Shown in pieces: positions 54,501 to 62,903 of a stretch of DNA of 64,000 nt. A program made the translations under genes and the position numbers. The stretch spans positions 23,999,121 to 24,063,120 of the forward strand of contig CM069452.1 in the NCBI GenBank assembly GCA_035610835.1, in the 5' to 3' direction. How positions within the stretch are numbered: the first letter of the stretch is position 1; each line of letters begins with the position of its first letter. This stretch comes from Ophiura sarsii. Lineage: Eukaryota > Echinodermata > Ophiuroidea > Amphilepidida > Ophiuridae. A model generated the notes under the pieces. The model worked only from the letters and a program-made list of their open reading frames with translations, was not told the DNA's origin and ran no database searches.

Positions 54501-54870
54501 CTGGACATTCAACATGCTGCACTGGTTTAGCTCTGGCAAAGAATGACAAGATACTTGTATTCGAGGTCTTGGAACCTGATGCTTTCTCTTTGCTACTGGA
54601 AGAAGGTGTTTTGGATGGTCTGCGTCCGGCACTTTTTGGTGAGGGTGTCAGTGACTGGATGAGTTCTTTTCTTTTCTTATTCCTGAGAAGTTTCTTTGGT
54701 GTTCTGGCTGGTGACAGTCGTATTCCTAAATCTTTAAGTGTTGGCTCAGGACTTGCATCTCTTTTCTTTGGTGGCGGTTTCTTCTTCTTAGGAGCCATTG
54801 TTATTGCTTGGTGGGTGTTACTTCATCACCACTATTATATCATCAGCTACTTAACAAGGGAGAGTTACAC
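39259..54870 (-). CDS. FAN1: FAN1, FANCD2/FANCI-associated structure-specific nuclease (whole gene)
   Basis: FAN1 is a nuclear 5' flap endonuclease and 5' exonuclease that unhooks DNA interstrand crosslinks, recruited by ubiquitinated FANCD2 or PCNA. Thirteen coding exons join in phase to about 1085-1130 residues (human about 1017). Order: PIP-like N-x-x-I-x-x-F-F (80-87), UBZ4 finger (C98, C101, H113, C118), long Ser/Pro-rich linker, SAP-like DNA-binding block (about 540-585), helical TPR-like region, then the VRR nuclease with E912 (HGEG), D1038 (MPDL), E1053 and K1055 (VEVKG). All four expected catalytic residues are present. The start ATG at 54796-54798 lies in acaATGG after a 72 nt leader exon part. 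No frameshifts; it looks functional. Introns are loaded with repeats. Confidence 0.95.
40000..40128 (-). CDS. FAN1: FAN1 coding exon 12 (catalytic Asp)
   Basis: Acceptor cttgcag, donor AAG|gtatgg, 129 bp, phase 0. Encodes [20 protein letters not shown] then [15 protein letters not shown]1038 of MPDL is a metal ligand. Separated from exon 11 by a 4.1 kb intron that holds the Tx1-like LINE. Confidence 0.94.
40644..43879 (+). CDS. LINE ORF2 protein (endonuclease C-terminus, RT, zinc finger), 5' truncated
   Basis: Open without a stop from the 5' junction to 43879. The listed start would be a TTG; the real start lies upstream and is lost. Order: end of the EEP endonuclease ([17 protein letters not shown] ... 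[11 protein letters not shown], with the SDH motif); RT with [53 protein letters not shown] (Asp), [14 protein letters not shown], and [11 protein letters not shown] near residue 535; then a C-terminal CHTC...H....C zinc finger. LLN.DYKI..KALA places it in the Tx1/L1 group. RT copies RNA at the nicked target. The intact frame means a recent insertion, but the lost 5' end makes it immobile by itself. Confidence 0.92.
40644..44084 (+). mobile_element. Tx1/L1-like LINE, 5' truncated, with 13 bp target duplication
   Basis: Flanked by the perfect 13 bp direct repeat agtagaaaataga at 40631-40643 and 44085-44097. The 3' end has AATAAA-type signals and an A-rich tail. The 5' end starts inside the endonuclease domain, so ORF1 and most of the endonuclease are missing. 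It is inserted antisense to FAN1 and inside a MITE. Confidence 0.93.
44241..44435 (-). CDS. FAN1: FAN1 coding exon 11
   Basis: Acceptor ttcccag, donor AAG|gtttgt, 195 bp, phase 0. Encodes [20 protein letters not shown] and [18 protein letters not shown]. Confidence 0.92.
44485..44945. mobile_element. Tc1/mariner-type MITE in a FAN1 intron
   Basis: TA-flanked, about 461 bp. Left end cagttaagcccacaattatt and the right end inverse are near identical for about 30 bp, continuing with tcataccccttgaaaaa. Tc1-like elements commonly end this way. The inside has no transposase frame. Confidence 0.85.
45108..45211 (-). CDS. FAN1: FAN1 coding exon 10 (catalytic Glu)
   Basis: Acceptor attccag, donor CAG|gttagt, 104 bp. 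Encodes [20 protein letters not shown] then [16 protein letters not shown]912 in HGEG is the first acidic residue of the nuclease site. Confidence 0.93.
45364..45646. mobile_element. Element E4 with AACCC ends and tRNA-like cargo
   Basis: Left end AACCCCACTACACCATAC matches the right end of E1 read backwards; right end read backwards AACCCTAACTCCC, followed by TTAA in the flank (gggTTAAag). It contains a 15 bp-arm hairpin (45453-45489) and a tRNA-like sequence (45491-45563). It lies in the FAN1 intron between exons 9 and 10. Confidence 0.55.
45491..45563 (+). ncRNA. tRNA-like sequence in E4
   Basis: tggggagttagctcagttga gives an A box (tagctcagttgataggg) and gggtcgaatcc a B box with one change. 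Anticodon arm pairing is weak. Likely a tRNA-derived repeat. Confidence 0.5.
46058..46229 (-). CDS. FAN1: FAN1 coding exon 9
   Basis: Acceptor tttacag, donor AAG|gtttgt, 172 bp. Encodes [20 protein letters not shown] and [20 protein letters not shown]. Confidence 0.93.
46943..47107 (-). CDS. FAN1: FAN1 coding exon 8
   Basis: Acceptor tttgcag, donor AAG|gtaaat, 165 bp, phase 0. Encodes [20 protein letters not shown] then [15 protein letters not shown]. Confidence 0.93.
47240..47515 (+). mobile_element. tRNA-derived SINE in a FAN1 intron
   Basis: ggcaagcgtggcacagtggg then tagtgcaatag has an A-box outline, ggttgtggg.cc a decayed B box, and tgtgctcttgagtacacttt resembles the conserved core of CORE/V-type SINEs. 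No clear tail. Confidence 0.4.
47717..47945 (-). CDS. FAN1: FAN1 coding exon 7
   Basis: Acceptor tgtacag, donor GAG|gttagt, 229 bp. Encodes [20 protein letters not shown] and [20 protein letters not shown], among the best conserved helical repeats of the family. Confidence 0.94.
48637..48771 (-). CDS. FAN1: FAN1 coding exon 6
   Basis: Acceptor acataag, donor AAG|gttagt, 135 bp. Encodes [20 protein letters not shown] and [17 protein letters not shown]; helical. Confidence 0.9.
48855..49025. mobile_element. MITE with TACTGTAAA ends, copy 1
   Basis: Starts tactgtaaac and ends tttacagta; the interior (gtttttcgcgctccaagcag, catgcgaacatatttatttt) matches 54961-55172. In the FAN1 intron between exons 5 and 6. 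Confidence 0.75.
49230..49320 (+). mobile_element. LINE/SINE 3' tail
   Basis: tggtgtaaagcgctatataa then gaagtgtccattagtattagtatta: the gcgctatataa plus short ATT repeat ending is common to L2/CR1-related LINEs and their SINEs. Head not identified. Confidence 0.45.
49459..49557 (-). CDS. FAN1: FAN1 coding exon 5
   Basis: Acceptor atttcag, donor AG|gtaaac, 99 bp. Encodes [20 protein letters not shown] then [12 protein letters not shown]. Confidence 0.92.
49723..49987. mobile_element. Element E5, decayed AACCCTAAC-type ends with tRNA-like cargo
   Basis: Left end AACCATAACCCCC after TT; right end read backwards AACTCTAACC. It contains a tRNA-like sequence on the minus strand (about 49793-49866) with a perfect B box ggttcgatccc. 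In the FAN1 intron between exons 4 and 5. Less certain than E1-E3 and E6. Confidence 0.4.
50390..50521 (-). CDS. FAN1: FAN1 coding exon 4
   Basis: Acceptor gtctag, donor AT|gtaag, 132 bp. Encodes [20 protein letters not shown] then [17 protein letters not shown]. Confidence 0.92.
50681..50870 (-). CDS. FAN1: FAN1 coding exon 3 (SAP-like)
   Basis: Acceptor tttacag, donor GAA|gtaaga-like (aagaa|gtaag), 190 bp. Encodes [20 protein letters not shown] and [19 protein letters not shown], the SAP-like helix pair that contacts DNA. Confidence 0.92.
51030..51105 (+). ncRNA. tRNA-Lys-like sequence in a FAN1 intron
   Basis: aatctcggtagagcatcaga then cttg resembles the tRNA-Lys D and anticodon arms; gtagttcaaacccc is the B box. 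The region starts ttaaccataacgc at 50938, like E5, but I could not place a matching right end. Confidence 0.4.
51659..51799 (-). CDS. FAN1: FAN1 coding exon 2
   Basis: Acceptor tacctag|gtcc, donor GAG|gttggt, 141 bp, phase 1 to 1. Encodes [20 protein letters not shown] then [16 protein letters not shown], the QRK..W core segment of FAN1. Confidence 0.9.
52133..52549. mobile_element. Large foldback element in the first FAN1 intron
   Basis: Outer arms (aaaggaagggtcccgtaagc at the left, gcttgcgggacacctccttt at the right) and inner arms (gcatgcaatgttt.aaattcgcgg against ccgcgaattttaaaaagtgc) are inverted over about 190 bp each. No coding content. Confidence 0.75.
52862..53053. mobile_element. 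Element E6: AACCCTAAC-type element without the tRNA cassette
   Basis: 192 bp. Left end TTAACCCTATA, right end read backwards AACCCTAACCCTCC. It matches E2/E3 in gtagcagtggggatgga...gaacaggg...gggttaaat and ccatatatacccg. The tRNA-Asp-like block of E2/E3 (about 100 bp) is absent exactly between tccgcc and ccatatatac. Confidence 0.7.
53340..54870 (-). CDS. FAN1: FAN1 coding exon 1 (start, PIP-like motif, UBZ finger)
   Basis: The ATG at 54798 opens 486 codons plus one base; donor CAG|gtatgt after 53340. An acceptor ttaacag before 54870 suggests an upstream 5' UTR exon. The N-terminus is Lys/Pro-rich ([13 protein letters not shown]). NTSILSFF resembles a PIP box, followed by [21 protein letters not shown], a UBZ4 finger. 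The rest is Ser/Arg/Lys-rich and disordered. Its end, [20 protein letters not shown], begins the conserved FAN1 core. Confidence 0.93.
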
Positions 54871-54960
54871 CTGTTAAAAAACAATGAAAATAATAACATT
54901 AAATTATGTAACTAATACAAAAACGGTGATATTGATGCACTTTTACCTTTTTTTAAGCCA

Positions 54961-55172
54961 TACTGTAAACGTGGATATTTTCGTGCTACATTAAATTTCA
55001 TGTTTTTCGCGCTCCAAGCAGCTATCGCGAAAATAAAAACATGCAAACATATTTATTTTGTGTAGAAGTTTATGTAATGAACTTTCAAATCGCGAATTTA
55101 AAAACAAGCGAAATGGCTTAAAATTGGCAAAACGCGAAAATGTAATCGTGCGAAGATTACCACTTTACAGTA
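54961..55172. mobile_element. MITE with TACTGTAAA ends, copy 2
   Basis: tactgtaaacgtggatattt at the left, cactttacagta at the right; related to 48855-49025 but about 40 bp longer. It lies about 90 bp beyond the FAN1 5' UTR acceptor, so it could sit in the first intron or promoter. Confidence 0.75.
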
Positions 55173-55533
55173 TAACATTTGACAGGACTGGGTGTTGATC
55201 GGAGTTGATTTGATCAATGACAAGTTCCTTACTACATAGTATGGATGGCAGGGATGTCTATTCTTCCGTTATTCACTGTCAATGCTGTGGAATAATGTTA
55301 CTCTTTTGGGGAAGAATTTCAAGTTTTGGTATAGTATTTGATTATTTGTGTCACCCTGTGTGTTATTTTAAGTTAGATGACCAATTTGATCAGACGATGT
55401 TTGAATTATATGTTCAAATGGTTGATTTATGAGTCAGTTAGGTGGCAGCTGTAGCATTTAACTTGGGAAAGGATTTGGTCAGAGGACAGTAGCGCTAGAG
55501 AATAATGGATGGTTGTCTGAGACATTTGAGTGC

Positions 55534-55748
55534 TTAACCCCCTGAGAACTACAGGCCGATTGGTCAGAAAGATGGATACATCATTTATTGCACCAATGAG
55601 AGACATTGTTAGAATAATTGTATCCCTGATAAAGATGGGAGTGAAACATTTTACAAGCTGCATTTGAATTGGCTATTCATATGAGTACATCTTGAAATAA
55701 ACCAATCAGAACCACTGTAAGATAGACAGGTAGACCCCAGGGGGTTAA
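55534..55748. mobile_element. 207 bp TTAA MITE, copy M1c
   Basis: Body 55538-55744, again exactly 207 bp, flanked by TTAA, same orientation as M1a. Ends CCCCCTGAGAACTAC and, inverted, CCCCCTGGGGTCTAC. Confidence 0.85.
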
Positions 55749-56272
55749 TATTTCACAACATGACATAAACCAATGGAATGATTTTGATTTCTGCTATATG
55801 AAAGTTTGGTCATATTTTCTTAGTCTAAATGTTCTTACTGTCACAATTTTAAGTAAGGCCAAAAGAAAAAGTATGTGGAGTCACTTTTGCCGCATCCCCT
55901 TCCCCCTCCCTCTCCCCCTCCCCCATACTTATCATTGCATCTTGTTCTCTTTATTGTATTTTGTATTATTATTGTTTGACTTAGGCTATTATTGCTCTTA
56001 TTTCACTTCTGGCTGTTTATTTATTTGTTTCTTTATGTTTTTTTGATTGCCATTTGTTTTGATTTGCACGATCCACATTATGCCGCGCTCACCGCTTTGC
56101 CGCATTTTACACTCTGCGCCACCACTACCGCTACCCCCATACCCATGTTTAAAGTTTAAAGACACTTTTTAGTAAGTTAAACAAATTTTCGAGAATTACA
56201 TCTAGTTAAACGATGTGTCTAAAGTCAAAGTAAGACGCGTGTTTAGCTTAAAATCATGTATAACTACTTACG
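55749..56272. other. No recognisable gene
   Basis: Contains a pyrimidine-rich ccccttccccctccctctcc patch near 55900. Nothing else supported. Confidence 0.35.
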
Positions 56273-56744
56273 GGTATACACCACCATAGTCGCTTCCATT
56301 GAAACGCGTGTTAGAAACCCGGTGTTCAATCGCTTCTCCCGGGGTCCCCCTCCTTACTTGGGATATTCAGTTTTGTTGTAAAATCTTTGTATTTTTGTTT
56401 TCTTTAATATTATCAACATTTCATATATGATCGACAGTCCCAGTTTTTCAGTAATTTTGATTTCGCAAAGCACTCGCCTTTATAGTGCGTAAAAAACAGA
56501 AACATCAGAGTTTTGGACCGCTTCACAAGTGTGATCAAGACTTCGCCCAAGAATAATTCGTGACATTTTACATTTCAGATTACAATCGTGAAGGTTTCAA
56601 CTTTTTAATAAAACAAAATCTAAGATCTATGGCGAAAATCTGGTAAAAATATTCACATTTGAAGCAGCAATCAAAGTTTTTTTAGGGACATTAGTACCCC
56701 TGCACTCTGGCCCGCGGAAGGTTATGGGTGGTGTGTACCCTTAG
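56273..56744. mobile_element. TIR element of about 470 bp, copy 1
   Basis: Starts gggtatacaccaccatagtc and ends tatgggtggtgtgtaccc, inverted ends. About 90% collinear with 57339-57804. No ORF; non-autonomous. Confidence 0.8.
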
Positions 56745-57009
56745 AACAGGAATGAAATTTGAAAATGATTAGTTTTTTATATCATCATCTTCCTAAGGGT
56801 CTAACAGCATATTCTGAAAATATTAGTTCAAATTATTCATTACTTTTCTAGTAAGAGCAATTTTCTAGAGGCTATGCAATAGAAGTAGGGGGCTCAAAAC
56901 CTTGATTTTGGCGTTTTGACTGCATGCGCGCACCATGCGTTGGTTTTGTCGACTTATGTGTAAAGTTTACCATTTCAACCGCCCTTCCCCTCCCTTGATC
57001 TTTCTTTCC

Positions 57010-57041
57010 ACCCACCCCCCCCCCCCCCCCCCCCCCCCCCA
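57010..57041. repeat. Poly-C tract
   Basis: About 30 consecutive C within cacccacc-rich sequence. Simple repeat. Confidence 0.9.
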
Positions 57042-57204
57042 CCCCCAGGGCCTCAATTTCTGAAAAAATAGAAGAAATAACTAGGTCTCGGGCGCAATAA
57101 TCAGTTGCTTTAATCGTAGGCCTAATCAATCATTCGCCGCGTGGCGACTATACATTTGGTTTGGCGCCTCAGACAGTTATTCCGTGGCGGGCAAAGGATC
57201 ATTT

Positions 57205-57290
57205 ATTGCCTATTCGTCGCTGTTCTGACATAACGACACATCACAACAGAATTAAGTAAAGTGATTGTCGTTATATCAGAACAGCGACGA
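57205..57290. repeat. Inverted repeat (hairpin)
   Basis: tcgtcgctgttctgacataa then cgaca is inverted as tgtcgttatatcagaacagc then gacga, arms of 25 bp around a 30 bp loop. Possibly a MITE remnant. Confidence 0.65.
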
Positions 57291-57338
57291 TATGATACCA
57301 TGAAAGGAAGATGACGGTTATCAAAAATGCTATTATAA

Positions 57339-57804
57339 GGGTATACACCACCATAGTCGCTTCCATTGAAATGTGTGTTAGAAACACGGTGTTCAATCGT
57401 TTCTCCTGGGGTCCCCCTCCTTACTTGGGATATTCATTGTTGTTGTAAAAGCTTTGTACTTTTGTTTTCTTTAATATTATCAGCATTTCATATGATCGAC
57501 GGTCCCAGTTTTTCAGTAATTTTGATTTCGCAAAGCACTCGCCTTTATAGTGCGTAAAAAACAGAACATCGGAGTTTCGGGCCGCTTCACACGTGTGATC
57601 AAGACTTCGCCCAAGAATAATTTGTGACTTTTTACATTTCAGATTACAATCGTGAAGGTGTCAACTTTTTAATAAAACAAAATCTAAGACCTATTGCGAA
57701 AATCTAGTCAAAATATTCACATTTAAAGCAGCAATCAAAGTGGTTTTTTTAGGGACTTCAGTACCCTGCACTCTGGCCCGCGGAAGGTTATGGTGGTGTG
57801 TACC
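57339..57804. mobile_element. TIR element of about 470 bp, copy 2
   Basis: Same ends as copy 1 (gggtatacaccaccatagtc ... tatggtggtgtgtacc). Its right end touches the target duplication of a LINE inserted at 57806. Confidence 0.8.
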
Positions 57805-57818
57805 ATTACGAGAATACT

Positions 57819-58613
57819 CTGGATCTGGAAGATATTCTCAACGCTTCCTGATTGAAGCCAAACGAGAAGGTTTGGTGTGCGCATGGGTTTGTTTAGTCTT
57901 GTTGTTGTTGGTTGCTTGTAGCAGTGCCTGGGTGGATGTGGGTTGTCACTGCTGCTTTAAATGGTTGTATTGTTTCAATGTTCACGATGTGTTTAGGAAG
58001 AGAGTTCCAGTCGGTGATTGTGTTTGGGAAGAATGACTTCAGGTAGTAGTCACTTCTGCCTGTTAGTTTTATGTAGCTGTGATTATGGTTAGTGCGAGCT
58101 GATGAGCGGCGTGATGAGGCCGGATGTAAGATCTTTTGTGCCGGGATGGCTACCCTGACCCTGACGTATCTTCTGGAGCATGGTCAGTCGTGCTATCTTC
58201 CTCCGGTCTTGAAGTGGTGCCCGTCCCAGGTTGGTTAGCATAGATACGCTGCTGGTCTTCCTATAGTCCTTGTAGACAAAATGTGCGCCTCTGCGCTGGA
58301 TAGATTCAATTTTGTCCACTAGGGCACCAACGTGGGGGTCCCACACTGTCGAGCAATACTCCAGGTGGGGACGGACAAGGGCCGTGAAGGCAGAAGCACG
58401 TAAGTCACGGGTACAGGAGTGAAGGTTCCTCCGGATGAACCCCAAAACCCTATTGGCTTTGGCAGTGGTTTTATTGACATGGTTGGTCCATTTGAGATCG
58501 GAGGAAAGCTCAACCCCTAGGTATGTGTGTGATTTTGTCTCTTGAAGAGTGCGGTTGCTAAGTAGGTATTGATGTTGTTTGGGATTTCTAGAGCGGGAGA
58601 CTTTAAGAGTACC
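57819..58613 (-). mobile_element. CR1-like LINE, 5' truncated, with 13 bp target duplication
   Basis: The direct repeat ttacgagaatact lies at 57806-57818 and 58614-58626. On the minus strand the coding part reads MGFIRRNLHSCTRDLRASAF, LVRPHLEYCSTVWDPHVGAL, IESIQRRGAHFVYKDYRKTS. After a frame change it ends SFFPNTITDWNSLPKHIV. The 3' end carries the short ccagatccag tail also seen on the LINE at the right edge. Only the RT C-terminus is present. Confidence 0.85.
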
Positions 58614-58679
58614 TTACGAGAATACTGGCCATAATATCTATGTACGGTACTAATTTTATTCAGGCAGTTGAAAAATAGG

Positions 58680-59007
58680 CAATGCCTTGCTAGACATCCC
58701 TTAACCAAAGTGTGCATGCTCAAACTAATAAAATGCGTAGAAGTAGTACACGGTTTATTCCGTACGGGATGTCTAGCCCCGGTGTCTAGCAAGATATGGC
58801 CAAAAAATATTGATGAAAATATCTGACGTCCAGTTGCTTAGTTTCATTTCATCAAAGGATAGCTCTAAGCCTCTATGTAATAGTAATAGTGGCTATATCT
58901 TGCCTCACGTCTCGTACGGAATAAATTGTGTATAGCTACAACATACATTTTAATTAGTTTGAGCATGCGCACTTGAGTTTCTGGACGTCTAGCCAGACAT
59001 TGCCGTA
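58680..59007. mobile_element. Foldback element
   Basis: Left ggcaatgccttgctagacat ... gtgcatgctcaaactaataa and right ttagtttgagcatgcgcact ... gtctagccagacattgcc are inverted over about 60 bp. The middle contains further inverted copies of cgtacgg and atatcttgc / gcaagatat. Confidence 0.65.
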
Positions 59008-59229
59008 ATAATAGTAATAGTGCTGCTGCTCTCTTCCTTGACCTTGTAATAAATAAGGCTTATATTTTAATGTTTTAAGCTTATCACATCATTCATACAT
59101 AAAAAATAAATATATAATTCATACATTTTTATAAAAAAATATTTTACTTTTCACATTTTCATTCCTAGCAGGTGTCCGAATTGTCCAGCCCTGGCAAATT
59201 TGCCAGTGCACTGGCAAATGCCTGCTAAG

Positions 59230-59760
59230 TGGGCATATTTGCCAGTATTTACAGTTAATCCAAAAGTAGCGCTTCCACACAAAAAAATGGCATATTCTAC
59301 CCTTCATATATCAATTGTTTAACTCAATACCTAAATATTTTGTGTCGCTTCAAAAAAAATCTTGGTTGCGTTTTGCCAGGAAAATGATGAAATTTCAGTC
59401 ATTTTGTAGCAAGTAGACATCTTTCCTGTATTTACAGTTAATCCAAAAGTAGCGCTCTCACACACAAAATGGCATCTTCTATCCTTCCTATATCGATATC
59501 TGAACTCTATACCAAAATATTTAGTGTCGCTTGAAAAAAATTGGGTTGCATTTTACCAGAAAAATGATGTGATTTCAGTCATTTTTGGCAAAAATATTTC
59601 TAAAGTTTGTAATATCATTTTCAAACTTTAATTGAAAGTGCTCTAACATTAACAAAAGGGAAATCCTCAATACCTAAACATTTTGTGAAACTTCCAAAAA
59701 GTATTTTATGTTTTGTTGGAAAATAAATTAAATGTCAGTCATTTTGGGCCTCCAAAATCA
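59230..59760. repeat. Tandem repeat, period about 195 bp, 2.7 copies
   Basis: tatttacagttaatccaaaa then gtagcgct recurs at about 59247 and 59438, each followed by tatcgat/tatcaat, aatattt.gtgtcgctt and a ttcagtcattttg end. A third, diverged and shortened copy ends near 59745. Confidence 0.8.
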
Positions 59761-60128
59761 AGATTTCATTGAAAGTTTATTTTAAGCATTTGATAGAAAT
59801 GGCACTTACATACACACATAAAAGCATGTTATTATGCTGTTACAACAGCAACAAATTCAAAACATAAATACTTGGATTCACTCAGAGAAAAATATAAAAG
59901 CATCAAAGTGTATTACTCCTGCATTGTATAGAAAGGTATGTACATTCAATGAACATTCATATGAACAATAGCAACTTTGAAATACAGGTGAACTGAACTA
60001 GTAAGATTGCCTATCTACCATCTAAACAAGATACCTGGTAAAAGCTCATGCATTGAATTATAATTTGCATAATAAAAGCAACCATGCCAGGTGTATGGGA
60101 TTAGCAAGATTGCCCAATAGTTACACAA

Positions 60129-60827
60129 ATGCCACATGGCCAGTCAGTTGGTAACCTTCCATCACACAGTACACATCGATGCTCCAATCTGCACACACTG
60201 ATCCAACATCTTCTACCATCACATTATTTTACTAGATTCAAATATAAAGCATTACATCTCAGTATGGCAAATTTGGCTTCAAACATGATTGGTGTAGGCA
60301 TGGTCAAGGAATTCCAGCAGAGAAATGGGTGGGGTGCAGTCTTGCAGATTCTGTTCCCCTCTCATTTTACTCTACCATCAAAGGGTATGTATACTACATG
60401 TAGGTGACATAATGTTGGTTCATAACAAAAAGCTAAGGAGATGATTTAACTAATCACAATTTTTTTGTTTTATTCCTGAACCAACAAACCCAGTTGATCG
60501 GTATATGCAGTCAAAGTTGTAGCCCCTGAACTTTATGAACTACACCGGGACACATGGGATATCATCACAGCTCACAATCAACGGGTACGAGATTTAGCAG
60601 GGCAGATGCTTGGACATGTACCAAGGGGTCTTTGCAGAGTTATTTCCATGGGCATACAATCGGGAGATTTTTTTAAAGCTATAGGGATTTACACAGGGGG
60701 TTTCACATGGAGATGGGCCAGCGTTGAACTGTATATATACCACATAGAACTCAACAACAACATTCCAGTACAGCAGTATTCTGACCTTATTCGTCCATTT
60801 GCAAATGATGAAGACATTTTCTTGTAG
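60129..60827 (+). CDS. Two exons of a possible HIRAN-like gene
   Basis: Exon one (to about 60382, donor AAAG|ggtatg region) reads FTRFKYKALHLSMANLASNM then IGVGMVKEFQQRNGWGAV. Exon two, in a frame open from about 60510 to the stop at 60827, reads APELYELHRDTWDIITAHNQ, RVRDLAGQMLGHVPRGLCRV, ISMGIQSGDFFKAIGIYTGG. A stretch of the type N..DA..V...g.ivGHvPr...... is common in HIRAN-domain proteins found widely in marine invertebrates; the match here is weak. Splice sites are not ideal. Could be a decayed copy. Confidence 0.3.
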
Positions 60828-60839
60828 CTAATAAAGACC

Positions 60840-61560
60840 AATTTCAACACAAAAAAGAGCAATAATCCTAACACACATCAGCCACCACCAAACAAACATC
60901 CCCTCCACAAGTTATGAAATGAATCATATTAGAAGCTGTTTCCCTGCACCCAATATCCAGAAAATGAGCAAAAAAGCAAATACAATACCCCCTCCCCCCT
61001 TGAGAAAAAACAACAACAAAGAATAAAATAAAGATGTTCCCAGCACCCATTATCCAGAAAAAGACCCCCCCCCCCCCCCGGATAAAGACAATACCCCCTA
61101 CCCGAAAAAACAAACAGCCCACCCACACCCGAAGAAAAAGACAATCCCCACAGCCCACCCCAAGAAAAACGACAGAAAAACAAAGAAAAAGAAACAACAA
61201 AAAGAAACAAACAAACCAAGAAGCACAAGATTGTCCCCAAATCTACTAGAATACCCACAAGACCCCACCCACCATAACACTTAAAACAATAAAAGAAAAG
61301 AAAAACATTGATAAATAAACAAGTAAATAAATGTTACCAAACACAAACAGTAAATACATAAATAAATTAATGAATAAATAAATAAAGTTAATATAGACAA
61401 AAATTAAAAATTAAAAAAAACTTAACAAGAAAACAACAATAAAACACCTTAAAAAGCCATTAAAACAACATAATCACACCCAAAACAAAAATATATCAAC
61501 ACAAAAACACCCCAAAAAAACTAATCCACACTCATTACAATAAATATATCAAAATAATTC
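60840..61560. other. A/C-rich low-complexity region
   Basis: Long A- and C-rich stretch with a C run near 61068, a near-duplicate of caccca-tatccagaaaa (60948 and 61043) and aaat/aaac-rich simple sequence. Open frames here are composition artefacts. Confidence 0.6.
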
Positions 61561-61574
61561 TTCAAAAATCCCAA

Positions 61575-61640
61575 AAGAAAGAAAAAGAAAGAAAAAGAAA
61601 GAAAAAGAAAGAAAAAGAAAGAAAAAGAAAGAAAAAAGAG
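61575..61640. repeat. Microsatellite (agaaagaaaa)n
   Basis: Six and a half copies of a 10 bp purine unit. Simple repeat. Confidence 0.92.
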
Positions 61641-61976
61641 AGAACAAATAAAAGTTAGCCCATCACTATTTTAGGATATCCACAAACTTTTTTCCTCAAA
61701 GCTGATTGGTTGTCCCTAACCCCTGCATAACTGGTTGTCATGAAACCCAGCATATCATTGGCCACATACTCCCCTTAATATACATCAATATTCATACACA
61801 ATTCAATAGGGATGAGAGTATACACTCCACCTATTTCTATCACAAAAATCATTATGGTACCGTTGTGCCCATCACTACTAAAACTTTTTTACAATAGACA
61901 AAACTTTTGCTTGATGCTGAGTGGATGTCTCGGACACACCCCTCACACACCCCTTGTATTTAATTGGCTACAAGTA

Positions 61977-62816
61977 GGGGAGATGCGGGAGAGTTGAGCC
62001 ACCGGGAGAGTTGAGCCACCCCCTATAACTCGAAAAGTAGTAACTTACTAACATTTATATTTGCATATATTGTTTATAGCATCAATACGACATTCTTAGT
62101 GTTAAACTCTACTGTCATGTGTGCTCAGTATCAAAGATACCTTAAACAAAATCTTTTTTTTCCACTTTTGAGTGAAGAATAGAAAAATAAATGTTTTGTC
62201 TTTTTCCCCATAGCAAGACTTAGACTATAATGGCGGTAATTTGTTTATTGAAGGGGGTATATATGACCATTATTTTAGAGAACTATTGTAAACTACCAAA
62301 ATTTCTACACCAGACAGGATTGGGTTATTTACAAAATGGTCACCATGAGGAGAGTTGAGCCATTGGTCATGGGGAGAGTTGAGCATAGGGAAAACATGTA
62401 GTAACATTTTGATTTTTGGACTAAAGGTGAAAAATGTATAATAAATGAGAGAAAATTTTATTTTGTGCCATGATAATAACAAATGAGCACCATATTTACT
62501 TTAAGGACTAATAAATCAAAAGTTGAAAAAATATGATTTTGTTTTTTCACCAGCCATTGATTTATCATGCTGGCTCAACTCTCCTGTTAATAGTGGCTCA
62601 ACTCTCCCATATTGTAGGGAGAGTTGAGCCACTTTACCAATTTTTTTCAAACCTTTTATATAAATAAGCCTTAACTGCTATCCCAACTGTTATTGTTTCA
62701 CAACGAAAACAACACTCTAAAGTTTATCTTACACTAATTTTTTACAGGTTTGTACTTTTCTTCCGCATATGGTGACACAAAATATAAAAATTGGCTCAAC
62801 TCTCCCGCATCTCCCC
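61977..62816. mobile_element. TIR element of about 840 bp, GGGGAGATGCGGGAGAG ends
   Basis: TA-flanked; left ggggagatgcgggagagttg and the exact inverse at the right (caactctcccgcatctcccc). The sequence gagagttgagcca recurs inside both arms in both orientations (61991, 62006, 62350, 62370, 62574, 62594, 62619). No transposase frame. Confidence 0.85.
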
Positions 62817-62903
62817 TACCTATGACCATCATTTTGGCTAGTGAGCTCCCCCAGATATAGTGCTGGGCGATATCAAGCCTCCCAACACCAAAATCACCAA
62901 CTG

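Noticed and set aside
54281..54877. 198-codon plus-strand ORF
   Set aside because: Antisense shadow of FAN1 coding exon 1.
60868..61280. Several overlapping hydrophobic ORFs on the minus strand that look like membrane proteins
   Set aside because: Composition artefact of A/C-rich low-complexity DNA (Phe/Gly/Cys-rich translations).
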